From: Flavobacterium bernardetii
GTDB taxonomy: Bacteria; Bacteroidota; Bacteroidia; Flavobacteriales; Flavobacteriaceae
Assembly: GCF_011305415.1 (NCBI RefSeq)
Contig: NZ_JAANOQ010000001.1
Location: 583,631-647,630 of the forward strand
Direction: 5' to 3'
DNA: 64,000 bases
Part shown: positions 35,786-43,407 of the stretch, one piece after another
Layout: each line of letters starts with the position of its first letter
Position numbering within the stretch: the first letter of the stretch is position 1
The notes under the pieces: generated by a model
Told to the model about the DNA's origin: nothing
Databases searched by the model: none
The model's input: only the letters and a program-made list of their open reading frames with translations
Position numbers and translations under genes: made by a program

Positions 35786-36010
35786 ATGAAAACAGAAGCC
35801 GAACTTAATGAAAATATTGTGAAAATGACTATGACAATTCGCAATGAATTTCCTGAATTAATGAAATTTCTTGGTGAAATGCCTCAAACAATTCCAGATA
35901 AGAAAAATCCTGAAATCAACATTAAAATTCTTCAAGATTATTATGATTCTTTAGAAGATTTACTTAGAAAATACGCGCCAAATCATAATGGCTTTATCAA
36001 TAAATTTTAA
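35786..36010 (+). CDS. small hypothetical protein of the stress cluster
   Basis: This 74-residue, mainly helical protein reads KMTMTIRNEFPELMKFLGEMPQ and EINIKILQDYYDSLEDLLRK. It has no membrane segment or signal peptide. I think similar short proteins occur beside flavobacterial envelope-stress genes, but no domain name can be given. The next gene starts 10 bases later. Confidence 0.7.
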   Translation: MKTEAELNENIVKMTMTIRNEFPELMKFLGEMPQTIPDKKNPEINIKILQDYYDSLEDLLRKYAPNHNGFINKF

Positions 36011-36020
36011 AATTCATACC

Positions 36021-36404
36021 ATGGATACAGTTAAAAAAATAGCGGTTTATATGGATCATTTTATGGCAAACATAATTGAGTATACCAATACCGCTACGTT
36101 TATAAAAACAATAAAATCAGAGTTCAATCATTTTGAAAAAGAAAGAATTTTGCAAAAAGGTGAAAGTCATATGCACAATAAAGAGCAAGATTTTCAACTA
36201 AAATTTTATCTAAAACTTAAAGATGAATTACTAGATTATAAAAACGTTTTGTTATTTGGTTCAACCAATGCAAAAACAGAATTTGCAAATATTTTGCAAG
36301 CAGATGTTAAGTTTTCTGATGTGGAAATTATCATTAAAAATACAGATAAACTTTCAGATAATGAACAAACAGCATTTGTAAATGATTGTTTTTATATCCA
36401 TTAA
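36021..36404 (+). CDS. eRF1/host-attachment-like small protein
   Basis: ATG at 36021 is chosen over an in-frame ATG at 35988, which lies inside the previous gene. The 127-residue protein starts KKIAVYMDHFMANIIEYTN, has HMHNKEQDF, and LLFGSTNAKTEFANIL near the C-terminus. That order resembles the small eRF1 domain-like family, in which a strand with Asp-His is followed by FGPGxAK. Function is unknown; ribosome or stress related by family resemblance only. Confidence 0.55.
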   Translation: MDTVKKIAVYMDHFMANIIEYTNTATFIKTIKSEFNHFEKERILQKGESHMHNKEQDFQLKFYLKLKDELLDYKNVLLFGSTNAKTEFANILQADVKFSDVEIIIKNTDKLSDNEQTAFVNDCFYIH

Positions 36405-36406
36405 AA

Positions 36407-36838
36407 ATGAAAGATATTTATTTCAGCCTGGAAAAAAATTTCGAAGCACTAGTAGCATTAGCCACAAAAGTTTTGGGGAACTCTATAACTTTTATTTTAG
36501 CTTGCTGTTTGGTGTTATTTTGGTGGATTAACACCTTGTTAAATTCAACAAATTTGCATCAAAATATAGGGGATTTCATCTTCGGGACAACTTTCTTAAG
36601 TTTATTCATTATTCAAAAATCATTTAATAAATATTCGGCATTATTGCATTTGAAAGTAAATGAATTGATTTCCTCACATGAAACGGCAAATAATTCGGTA
36701 ATAGATACACATAAAAAAACCGAGCATGAAATAATTGAATTATCTAAGGAATATATTGAAACTGATGAAGTAACGGAAGAAATAATAGAAGAATTAACCA
36801 ACAAAATGAATGAAGCCAATACAGATAATCAAATTTAA
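36407..36838 (+). CDS. low-affinity iron permease family protein
   Basis: ATG at 36407 is preferred because it directly follows the upstream stop. The 143-residue protein has two transmembrane helices (about 24-43 and 51-68). ITFILACCLVLFWW and IGDFIFGTTFLSLFIIQKSF fit the small Fet4-like family. A polar Glu-rich tail (~75-143) follows. An actual iron-transport role is doubtful for such short bacterial members. Confidence 0.75.
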   Translation: MKDIYFSLEKNFEALVALATKVLGNSITFILACCLVLFWWINTLLNSTNLHQNIGDFIFGTTFLSLFIIQKSFNKYSALLHLKVNELISSHETANNSVIDTHKKTEHEIIELSKEYIETDEVTEEIIEELTNKMNEANTDNQI

Positions 36839-36872
36839 AACTAGGAATAATATAAGTTTTGTATCTAATTCT

Positions 36873-36908
36873 GTAACAAGAATAAGTGGTTTAAACCGCA
36901 CCTTTACA
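36873..36908 (+). promoter_or_regulatory. GTAACAAGA-type promoter of the 36936 gene
   Basis: GTAACAAGA at 36873-36881 lies 63 bases before the ATG. An identical motif lies 62 bases before the ATG at 38389. GTAAC-type -35 elements are typical of ECF sigma factors. CCTTTACA at 36901-36908 sits at the matching downstream position. Confidence 0.4.
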
Positions 36909-36935
36909 TTAATAAAATAACAATATACTTTACTT

Positions 36936-37457
36936 ATGAAAAAAATCATTTTAGTAGCTAGTTTGATAATCGGATTATCATTTAGCGCACAAGCACAAAA
37001 TACTTCAAAAAATGCATTGGGTTTGCGTTTAGGTGATAATGACGGATTTGGAGGAGAACTTTCTTATCAAAGAAAATTAGCTAAAAACAATAGGTTAGAA
37101 TTTGATTTAGGTTGGAGAAACAGTAATAATGTGGATGCTATTAAATTAGTGGGTTTATACCAATGGGTTTGGAACATTGATGGTGGATTCAACTGGTACG
37201 CAGGTGTTGGTGCTGGAGCTGGAACTTGGAGCTATGACAATAGATATTATAATAACAATGGTAATTTTTATTATGATGGTGTAGATGATAGTGGTGCTTT
37301 TGCTTTAGTTGCAGGAGATATTGGTATCGAATATAATTTTGACTTTCCATTACAATTATCATTAGATTTTAGACCGGAAATATATTTCAATTCGGATAAA
37401 TTTAGAGAAAATAGTTTCGGACCAGACGTTGCTTTGGGTGTCAGATTTCTTTTCTAA
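36936..37457 (+). CDS. secreted outer-membrane beta-barrel protein
   Basis: The 173-residue protein has a signal peptide KKIILVASLIIGLSFSAQAQ (1-21). Alternating beta strands with aromatic girdles follow (LGLRLGDNDGFGGELSYQRKL), then a Gly/Tyr-rich YAGVGAGAGTWSYDNRYY stretch, a GDIGIEYNF strand and C-terminal VALGVRFLF ending in Phe. It is typical of small OmpW/Omp-like barrels of Bacteroidota. It is a stress-cluster member. Confidence 0.85.
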   Translation: MKKIILVASLIIGLSFSAQAQNTSKNALGLRLGDNDGFGGELSYQRKLAKNNRLEFDLGWRNSNNVDAIKLVGLYQWVWNIDGGFNWYAGVGAGAGTWSYDNRYYNNNGNFYYDGVDDSGAFALVAGDIGIEYNFDFPLQLSLDFRPEIYFNSDKFRENSFGPDVALGVRFLF

Positions 37458-37530
37458 CATTCTACAAAATTAAAACTGATTACGCTTTGTGAAATTAAGA
37501 AAATTAATTCTTAATATAAAACTTAAAAAT

Positions 37531-37716
37531 ATGAATACTACAGAATTAAAAGGAGATTGGGAAGTACAAAAAGGGAAACTCAAACAAAAATTTGCAAAGT
37601 TAACAGATAACGATTTGTTATTTGTTGAAGGTAAAAAAGATGAAATGTTAGGAAAGCTTCAAATTACTTTAGGTAAGTCTAAAGAAGAGTTGCAAAAACT
37701 AATTGAAAAATTATAA
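37531..37716 (+). CDS. CsbD family protein
   Basis: ATG at 37531 gives a 61-residue protein, MNTTELKGDWEVQKGKLKQK. This is the CsbD pattern: a short charged helical protein with a repeated KGxLKQKFAKL motif. CsbD proteins are general-stress proteins. An upstream in-frame ATG (37489) would add 14 Lys/Leu/Ile-rich residues not found in the family, so it is rejected. Confidence 0.88.
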   Translation: MNTTELKGDWEVQKGKLKQKFAKLTDNDLLFVEGKKDEMLGKLQITLGKSKEELQKLIEKL

Positions 37717-37733
37717 CATTTAAATACATACAA

Positions 37734-38198
37734 TTGAATAAGTCAATTTTTATTCTTGCATTAACCACGTTTCTAGCAGGAAATGTATTTACAAGTTGTA
37801 AATCCAATACAGATAAAGAAGAGGATGCCATTGAAAATGTTCAGGAGGCAAAGGAAAATTTGGAGAATGTCACAGAAGACATTAATAATGATGCTATTAC
37901 AAAAGCTAATGATGCCGAATGGCAAACATACAAGGCAGATGCTAATAAAACCATAGCTGAAAACGAAGTTCGTATTGTTGCATTAAAAAAAGCAATGAAT
38001 AAAGCAGGAACAACTTTTGACGAAACATACAAAAAAAACATTGAAGTGTTAGAAGAAAGAAATGAAGCTTTAAAAACTAAAATTTCAAATTATGAAAACA
38101 ATCAAACGGATTGGGCTTCATTTAAAAGAGAGTTCAGTTCTGATATGACAGAAATAGGAGACGCTTTAAGAGATTTAACAGTCAACAATAAAAAGTAG
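37734..38198 (+). CDS. stress-related lipoprotein (sll1863-like)
   Basis: The frame starts at TTG 37734, since no ATG is near and the lipoprotein signal peptide starts there (MNKSIFILALTTFLAGNVF with lipobox FTSC near residue 21). A charged helical coiled coil rich in Lys, Glu, Ala and Asn follows. It has the pattern of small membrane-anchored stress proteins. It lies 17 bases after CsbD and is followed by a terminator. Confidence 0.7.
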   Translation: MNKSIFILALTTFLAGNVFTSCKSNTDKEEDAIENVQEAKENLENVTEDINNDAITKANDAEWQTYKADANKTIAENEVRIVALKKAMNKAGTTFDETYKKNIEVLEERNEALKTKISNYENNQTDWASFKREFSSDMTEIGDALRDLTVNNKK

Positions 38199-38238
38199 TT
38201 TTTCTTATCAAGATTTATTTGATATTTGAAATTTAAAA

Positions 38239-38283
38239 AAAAAACCTATCACTCTGCAACAAACAGAATGATAGGTTTTTTTA
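38239..38283 (+). terminator. strong terminator within the stress cluster
   Basis: An AAACCTATCA(c)TCTG stem pairs with CAGA(a)TGATAGGTTT around 38244-38279, with T-runs on the right and A-runs on the left. Confidence 0.85.
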
Positions 38284-38326
38284 TTTTTTGCAAAGTGTGA
38301 ATATTGTAAATTTTCTTACAAATGAT

Positions 38327-38360
38327 GTAACAAGATTATCTATTAAGAGAGCCATATTTG
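38327..38360 (+). promoter_or_regulatory. GTAACAAGA-type promoter of the 38389 gene
   Basis: GTAACAAGA at 38327-38335 lies 62 bases upstream of the ATG, and TATTTG lies at 38355-38360. It shares position and motif with the promoter at 36873. Confidence 0.4.
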
Positions 38361-38388
38361 TATATATTAATCTAATAAATCAATACAG

Positions 38389-39039
38389 ATGAAAAAATTA
38401 AAAACTATACTTGCGATTGTACTTTTAACTAGTATATCTCAAGTAACATTTGCTCAAACTTCGACAGGAACATCAAGTCAAAAGTTTGGTATTAAAGGAG
38501 GGGTAAATTTCTCTAACCTCTATACAGAAGACGTAGAAGATAATAATGTGTTAACTGGTTTTAATATTGGTGTATTTGCAAAATTACCAATTACTCCAAC
38601 ATTTGCCATTCAGCCAGAGTTATCTTACACCACAAAAGGAGCTGAATTAGTATACAATAATGCATTTATTAGTGGAACATCAACTTTCAAATTAAATTAC
38701 CTTGAAGCACCAATTTTATTAGTGGTTAATCTTAATGAAAACTTTAACATTCACGGTGGTCCATATTTTGCATATTTAATTGATGGAAAAGCTACTAATG
38801 ATGCTGAAGGTACAATTTTTGATGGTGAAGACACTTTAGATAATGATGATTTTAACAAGTTTGATACAGGAATTTCTGTAGGAATTGGTTACGATTCAAA
38901 TAAAATAGGATTTGGAGTTCGTTACAATTACGGATTGCAAAAGGTTGGAAAAGAAAGAAATTTTAATGGTACAGATTATACTTTTCCTGACGGTAAAAAC
39001 AGTGCAATTAATTTGTATTTGTCATATTCAATATTATAA
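38389..39039 (+). CDS. porin family outer-membrane beta-barrel protein
   Basis: The 216-residue protein has a signal peptide (KKLKTILAIVLLTSISQVTF, cleaved at AQ near residue 23). The PF13568-type barrel follows: FGIKGGVNFSNLYTED, FNIGVFAKLPITPTFAIQPE, LSYTTKGAELVYNN and IGIGYDSNKIGFGVRYNYG, ending LYLSYSIL. It sits in the outer membrane; substrate or function is unknown. Its promoter resembles that of the other barrel gene in the cluster. Confidence 0.9.
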   Translation: MKKLKTILAIVLLTSISQVTFAQTSTGTSSQKFGIKGGVNFSNLYTEDVEDNNVLTGFNIGVFAKLPITPTFAIQPELSYTTKGAELVYNNAFISGTSTFKLNYLEAPILLVVNLNENFNIHGGPYFAYLIDGKATNDAEGTIFDGEDTLDNDDFNKFDTGISVGIGYDSNKIGFGVRYNYGLQKVGKERNFNGTDYTFPDGKNSAINLYLSYSIL

Positions 39040-39056
39040 ACTTAAAAACAAATATC

Positions 39057-39209
39057 ATGAGCAATTTATTATACACAATCGCTATTATTTTAATCATTTT
39101 TTGGGCTGTAGGATTTTTCGCTTATAGTGCCGGATCAATAATTCATATCTTATTAGTTATTGCAGTTATCGCAATATTATTAAGACTTATTCAAGGAAAA
39201 AATTTATAA
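39057..39209 (+). CDS. lmo0937-type small membrane protein
   Basis: This short gene encodes 50 residues (MSNLLYTIAIILIIFWAVGF, then AYSAGSIIHILLVIAVIAIL and LLRLIQGKNL). It has two transmembrane helices with the motif FWAVGFxAYSAGxIIHILLVIAV of the lmo0937 family. It lies 17 bases after the porin gene and 22 before YtxH. Its function is unknown; it is a frequent neighbour of YtxH-type proteins. Confidence 0.85.
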   Translation: MSNLLYTIAIILIIFWAVGFFAYSAGSIIHILLVIAVIAILLRLIQGKNL

Positions 39210-39231
39210 ATAATCTTAAACATTAGAAATT

Positions 39232-39462
39232 ATGGACACAGGAAAAACAGCCTTAGGCATCGCATTAGGAATTGGAGTAGGAGCATTATTAGGTGTATTA
39301 TTTGCACCAGATAAAGGTTCGAACACGAGAAAAAAAATTAGAGATAAAGGGCATGATTTAGCCGATGGATTAAAAGGTAAATTTGATGGTCTATATCAAG
39401 ACGTTTCTGATAAATATGATACTTTATTGGAAGATGCCAAATCAGTGGTCAATTCAAAATAA
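39232..39462 (+). CDS. YtxH domain protein
   Basis: The 76-residue protein begins with the YtxH membrane segment GKTALGIALGIGVGALLGVL, then FAPDKGSNTRKKI and a charged helical tail (HDLADGLKGKFDGLYQDVSD). It has a single membrane anchor and an amphipathic coiled coil. YtxH proteins are general-stress, envelope-associated proteins of unclear function. It is in the same operon as the lmo0937-type gene. Confidence 0.92.
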   Translation: MDTGKTALGIALGIGVGALLGVLFAPDKGSNTRKKIRDKGHDLADGLKGKFDGLYQDVSDKYDTLLEDAKSVVNSK

Positions 39463-39475
39463 AAATTAAAGTAAA

Positions 39476-39829
39476 ATGGAAAGCAACTCAACAACAATAG
39501 AGAAACTGATTGAAAAAGCAGAAATTTATAGTAAAACTACTCTAGAATTATATAAATGTGAAGCGATTTATAAATCGGCAGATATATTTTCTTGCTTAGC
39601 AGTAAAATTAGCCATAGCTATTGTTGTTGTTGTTGTTTTACTATTTGCAAATATAGGACTGGCCTTTTATCTTGGCGATTATTTTGGAGAAATTTGGTAT
39701 GGTTTTTTTCTTGTTGGATTTGGTTATTTATTTATAGGAATTATACTTTATATTTTTAAAAATAAATGGATTAAAAATCCTGTTAACAACTTCATTATTA
39801 GTAAAATGAATAATAATGATTTAATATGA
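39476..39829 (+). CDS. holin-X-like phage-holin-superfamily membrane protein
   Basis: The 117-residue protein has two transmembrane helices (about 42-64 and 75-93) after an N-terminal amphipathic segment (TTIEKLIEKAEIYSKTTLEL). This layout and the AIAIVVVVVLLFANIGLAFY helix match the actinobacterial holin-X family, a stress-cluster partner of YtxH in many Bacteroidota. It does not imply lysis. The next gene overlaps by 4 bases. Confidence 0.75.
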   Translation: MESNSTTIEKLIEKAEIYSKTTLELYKCEAIYKSADIFSCLAVKLAIAIVVVVVLLFANIGLAFYLGDYFGEIWYGFFLVGFGYLFIGIILYIFKNKWIKNPVNNFIISKMNNNDLI

Positions 39830-40161
39830 AAACGATAGACCAAAAAACTCAATTAGCCTCACAAATAGAGCTTTTGAGCAACAAACAGGAGGAAGATTTT
39901 TCAAATCTTAAAGACCAATATCGGAATACTATTGATAGTTTTAAGCCAATAAATTTAATAAAGGATTCTATAGGTGATGTAATTAGTACTCCCAATTTAA
40001 CATCAAACTTAATAAGTGGAACTGTTGGTTTTGGAATTAACTACTTAACCAAAAAATTTTTAAATCCAAAGTCTGATAACAATAAATCAATATTCAGTAA
40101 AGCATTAAAGATTTTAGCTAACAGATTTATTGGAAAAAAAGGTTTAAGCAGCAATGCTTAA
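39826..40161 (+). CDS. hypothetical protein at the end of the stress operon
   Basis: The 111-residue protein overlaps the holin-X-like gene by 4 bases. It has SQIELLSNKQEEDFSNLKDQ at the start and a weakly hydrophobic, basic C-terminus (SNLISGTVGFGINYLTKKFL). No family was recognised. The pattern resembles small phage-type scaffold or envelope proteins, but no function is claimed. It is the last gene before convergent Omp85-like DNA. Confidence 0.65.
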   Translation: MKTIDQKTQLASQIELLSNKQEEDFSNLKDQYRNTIDSFKPINLIKDSIGDVISTPNLTSNLISGTVGFGINYLTKKFLNPKSDNNKSIFSKALKILANRFIGKKGLSSNA

Positions 40162-40260
40162 AGTGTTTTTTTTCAGTACACATGGAGTCGATTCGGGAGG
40201 GTCGACTTCTCTCGTTATACAGATTTAATAAATATTTAAATTCAAAGCAAGAATATTTTA

Positions 40261-42090
40261 TTAATATGAAATTAAACTGGGCTTAGATAATTCAAAATTT
40301 TGCAATCTAAAATCAGATGTGGATATAGCGTTGGTTTTAAATATCGAATTACCATCAGGAATATTCGGATAGTAAGACAATGAAAATTGGAAAGAATTAA
40401 AAATCAAATAATCATTACTAATAATCACGCCTGCACTAATTTGAGAATAGAGTTTACTATTACTAAAGCCAATGTCTTTCTGACCTAACATTCCGGCGGT
40501 ATAACTCAAATATGGATTTAATCTAAACCCTATAACTCGCCAAGGTGAATAACCTTGTGTTTGAACAGTCATTAATAGTTTCTTAGTACCAAATAACGTT
40601 GTACTACTGAAACCATCAATTCCATTATCATCGCCATTTAAAGTCAGTCTATCGTAGTTTGAATCTAATCTGTTATTACCAATAATCAGCTGTGGTTTAA
40701 TAAATTGACGAAACTTCCATTTTCCAATTTCAAGTAAATTAGTAAAATAAGTAAGTCGCAAACTGGTTACAGTCTGATTGGTTTTTCCTAAATCTAAAAA
40801 AGTCCCTGTTTCTAAATTACCACTCAAATAACCAAATTTAAAATAGTTTCCCATTTCAACTCTTGCACCAGCATAAAACTTGTATTCTCCGTACTTTTTT
40901 TGATAACCTGTAGTGATGTTGTAAACAAATCCTGACGCCACATCTTCCACCACATTAAAATTGAAAATATATTTGTCTTGAGTAAATTTTCTTGAAGTAA
41001 TTCCAAAGCTTATAAGATACAATTTTTCACTGGCATAAATATCTAAACTATCCAGATTAACGAAAGGTTTTTCAACATAATTTTTATTGTAAAATCGGGC
41101 ACTTGTTACAAAATTTGTAGTTCTACTGTATTCAGTATTTTCTTTAAAAATTCGAAAGGCATGTCCAGCCCAATAATCTTGATAATTGAACTTTGCACTT
41201 TGAATAGATTCAACTTGATTAAAATCTAATGTTAAAATTCTATTCAAGTTTTGACCTAAATTAATACCTGCTGCCCATCGAGTATATGAGGAAAAAAACG
41301 GACGTTGAATGTCTATAGATTTGGCATAATTTCTATCTAAATCAATTTCATAATCCAAGCGCGTACTAATAAACGAATTCAGAAAAGTTGGTATGAAATA
41401 GCTTGTGCTATAGCCTTCTTGATTACTCTTAAGGCTTTTAGTATAGGAGTTTGAAAATTCATGTCCTAATCCAAATATGTTTTTATCTTTGAGATAAAAT
41501 TTTGATTTCGAAGTAGAAGTAGAAGCATCTGGAATTAAACTCCAGGAATCTAAAACTCTAACATAAACATCTACAGAATCTCCTGAAACTACTTTCATGT
41601 GTGAAGTTACACTTCTTGTAAAACGCTGGCTTCTAATTATCCTTTCCGATTCTTTTACTAATAATGAATCTAATGGTTTATTTTTCTTTATTAAAAGTAA
41701 ATTCTTTATCGCTATGTTTTTCGTTTTTAGATGTAAAGTATTTCCAGCTTTTTTTACGAAATTATTTGGAATTTGTGTTGAATCACTATCAGAATATCCA
41801 AAGGGATCCAAAGTTGTAATTTCTACATTACGAATAATTTTTCCTTCGTAGGGTTTGTAAATACTGGTTGGTTTTTTTTTCTTTTTTTTTGTCTTTTTGA
41901 CATTTTCCTTCGTAACTGGATTAAAGATAAGTTTATGAATAAATTTGGTAAACTTTCTTTTTTTAGAATATTTTTCAATATCCCGATATCCTTTTGATGA
42001 ATCTTTTTTTATCTCAGTTTTTTGCGCAAACGAAAGTTGATAACTAAAAAGTATCAAAATATAAAGTAGAAATTTGCGCTTTAAAAACAT
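40261..42090 (-). CDS. Omp85/BamA-superfamily-like outer-membrane protein
   Basis: The 609-residue protein has a signal peptide (MFLKRKFLLYILILFSYQLS, cleaved near AQK). A Lys-rich spacer follows (KKTKKKKKKPTSIYKPYEG), then POTRA-like segments (GKIIRNVEITTLDPFGYSDS, SERIIRSQRFTRSVTSHMKV). A long beta-barrel region (~230-600) has many aromatic strands and ends in SLISY. It resembles BamA-type transporters but is short, and the POTRA count is uncertain. No partner gene is adjacent. Confidence 0.75.
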   Translation of the reverse strand: MFLKRKFLLYILILFSYQLSFAQKTEIKKDSSKGYRDIEKYSKKRKFTKFIHKLIFNPVTKENVKKTKKKKKKPTSIYKPYEGKIIRNVEITTLDPFGYSDSDSTQIPNNFVKKAGNTLHLKTKNIAIKNLLLIKKNKPLDSLLVKESERIIRSQRFTRSVTSHMKVVSGDSVDVYVRVLDSWSLIPDASTSTSKSKFYLKDKNIFGLGHEFSNSYTKSLKSNQEGYSTSYFIPTFLNSFISTRLDYEIDLDRNYAKSIDIQRPFFSSYTRWAAGINLGQNLNRILTLDFNQVESIQSAKFNYQDYWAGHAFRIFKENTEYSRTTNFVTSARFYNKNYVEKPFVNLDSLDIYASEKLYLISFGITSRKFTQDKYIFNFNVVEDVASGFVYNITTGYQKKYGEYKFYAGARVEMGNYFKFGYLSGNLETGTFLDLGKTNQTVTSLRLTYFTNLLEIGKWKFRQFIKPQLIIGNNRLDSNYDRLTLNGDDNGIDGFSSTTLFGTKKLLMTVQTQGYSPWRVIGFRLNPYLSYTAGMLGQKDIGFSNSKLYSQISAGVIISNDYLIFNSFQFSLSYYPNIPDGNSIFKTNAISTSDFRLQNFELSKPSLISY

Positions 42091-42234
42091 TCAGATTTTA
42101 ATTCACAAAATTACTGTTTAAAACTACATTATGCTAAAAATGTGGGAATTTTACAATAATATATCAAAATTATGATAATTATTTAAGTTACCTATTTTAT
42201 AAATTTGTAACATAACATTCTAACACATAAAGAT

Positions 42235-42765
42235 ATGAAACTAGTAATTTTAAGTACAATAGCTTTTTTGTTCTCAATTCAAATTGAAGCACAAAATACA
42301 CAAACTGAAACAAAGACAAAAACAACAACGGTAAAGGATTCAGATGGAACTCATAAAACGGTTAAAACACAAGTGATTAAAAAAGATCAAAATGTTGTTT
42401 TAGGTGAAGAAAAAGCAAATACAATTAATATTCCTACAGTTAATTCTCCTGTAACCGTAACAACTACAACTAAAATAACTAATCCTGACGGAACAACAAG
42501 AACAGTAGATGTAGATAGAAGTGCGTATTACGAATCAAACGGAAAAATTTACAAATTAGCTCTTGATGCCAATGGTTATGTTATCTCTCACGGTGATATG
42601 AAACCTTCTCTATTAAGAAAAACATCAACAAATAGTTATATTTTCAGATCTGATAATAGAACTGCTATTGGTTATTTTGATACAGAAGGAAATTTAGTTG
42701 TTGAGTTTTATGACGAAAAATTAGATATAGTAAATATTGAAAAATACGCAGTGATTAAAAAGTAA
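42235..42765 (+). CDS. secreted hypothetical protein
   Basis: The 176-residue protein has a signal peptide (KLVILSTIAFLFSIQIEAQ). Its middle is rich in Thr/Lys repeats, such as TETKTKTTTVKDSDGTHKTV and TVTTTTKITNPDGTTRTVDV. A C-terminal segment YKLALDANGYVISHG, then IGYFDTEGNLVVEFYDEKLD, suggests beta repeats. No known domain was recognised. It is probably periplasmic or surface exposed, and is followed by a terminator. Confidence 0.75.
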   Translation: MKLVILSTIAFLFSIQIEAQNTQTETKTKTTTVKDSDGTHKTVKTQVIKKDQNVVLGEEKANTINIPTVNSPVTVTTTTKITNPDGTTRTVDVDRSAYYESNGKIYKLALDANGYVISHGDMKPSLLRKTSTNSYIFRSDNRTAIGYFDTEGNLVVEFYDEKLDIVNIEKYAVIKK

Positions 42766-42789
42766 GTAAAATTAATTAAAGGTTAGTTT

Positions 42790-42824
42790 AAAATCGGCTC
42801 ATTTATTTGAGTCGATTTTTTTTT
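42790..42824 (+). terminator. terminator after the 42235 gene
   Basis: AAATCGGCTCA/TGAGTCGATTT stem at 42791-42801/42808-42818 (one G-U), then T-tract. Confidence 0.85.
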
Positions 42825-42882
42825 GTAACAAATGTAACTGTACATTATTATTAGATATAGTAGCTTTGTAAGAAAATTAATT

Positions 42883-43272
42883 ATGTTAAAATTCTTTAAA
42901 AATTTGTTATCATTCAAATGTCCACGTTGTCACGAAGGAAATTTGTTTATTAATAAATGGTATAATTTTCCAAACGGAAATAAAATGGTTGAAAGATGTA
43001 GTGTGTGCGGACAAAGAACAGAAATTGAACCTGGTTTTTTTCAAGGAACAGGTTATGTAAGTTATGGATTAACAGTTGGTTTTTCTTTAATAACATTTGC
43101 AATTTGGGTTTTTGTCACGGGGTATACGCTACAAAATAAAGAGATTTTTTGGTGGTTGCCGATAAACATCTTTTTCTTAATTATTCTGCAACCTTGGATT
43201 ATGCGTTTATCAAGAGTAATTTGGTTAACTGCATTTTTTCACAGTGATGATGAGTTTTTCGAGAAAAAATGA
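42883..43272 (+). CDS. DUF983 zinc-ribbon membrane protein
   Basis: The 129-residue protein has CPRC (13-16) and CSVC (39-42), a zinc ribbon, then PGFFQGTGYVSYGL. Two membrane helices lie at about 60-82 and 88-107, with a C-terminal WLTAFFHSDDEFF. This is the DUF983 family pattern; its function is unknown. A TAGCTTTG -7-type element lies upstream at 42861-42868. Confidence 0.9.
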   Translation: MLKFFKNLLSFKCPRCHEGNLFINKWYNFPNGNKMVERCSVCGQRTEIEPGFFQGTGYVSYGLTVGFSLITFAIWVFVTGYTLQNKEIFWWLPINIFFLIILQPWIMRLSRVIWLTAFFHSDDEFFEKK

Positions 43273-43337
43273 TCTAATAAAATCGATATTAATAATAATT
43301 TGCAAAAGTAAATACCAATACACAAATTTTACATAAA

Positions 43338-43349
43338 TGATATATATCA
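43338..43349 (+). promoter_or_regulatory. CRP/FNR-type site upstream of the persulfide dioxygenase gene
   Basis: TGATATATATCA is a 12-bp perfect palindrome matching TGAT-N4-ATCA. It is centred near 43343.5, about -42 relative to a start predicted from the TAAATTTG -7 element at 43373-43380. That is the class II activator position. Confidence 0.55.
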
Positions 43350-43372
43350 CAATTTTATTTAAAAAATAGAAC

Positions 43373-43380
43373 TAAATTTG
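43373..43380 (+). promoter_or_regulatory. -7 element of the persulfide dioxygenase gene
   Basis: TAAATTTG fits TAnnTTTG and is 27 bases before the ATG at 43408. No TTG -33 box is visible, which fits an activator-dependent promoter. Confidence 0.5.
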
Positions 43381-43407
43381 TGTTAGTTTTTTAATTGAAA
43401 AGTACAA

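Noticed and set aside
36407..36838. True iron permease
   Set aside because: Family label kept only as a name; 143 residues and two helices are too little to claim iron transport.
39476..40161. Prophage lysis or structural genes
   Set aside because: The holin-like name reflects a membrane topology family; neighbours are stress genes and no phage structural genes are present.
40160..40225. Terminator after the 39826 gene
   Set aside because: A weak AGTCGA/TCGACT inverted repeat is present but no U-run follows it.
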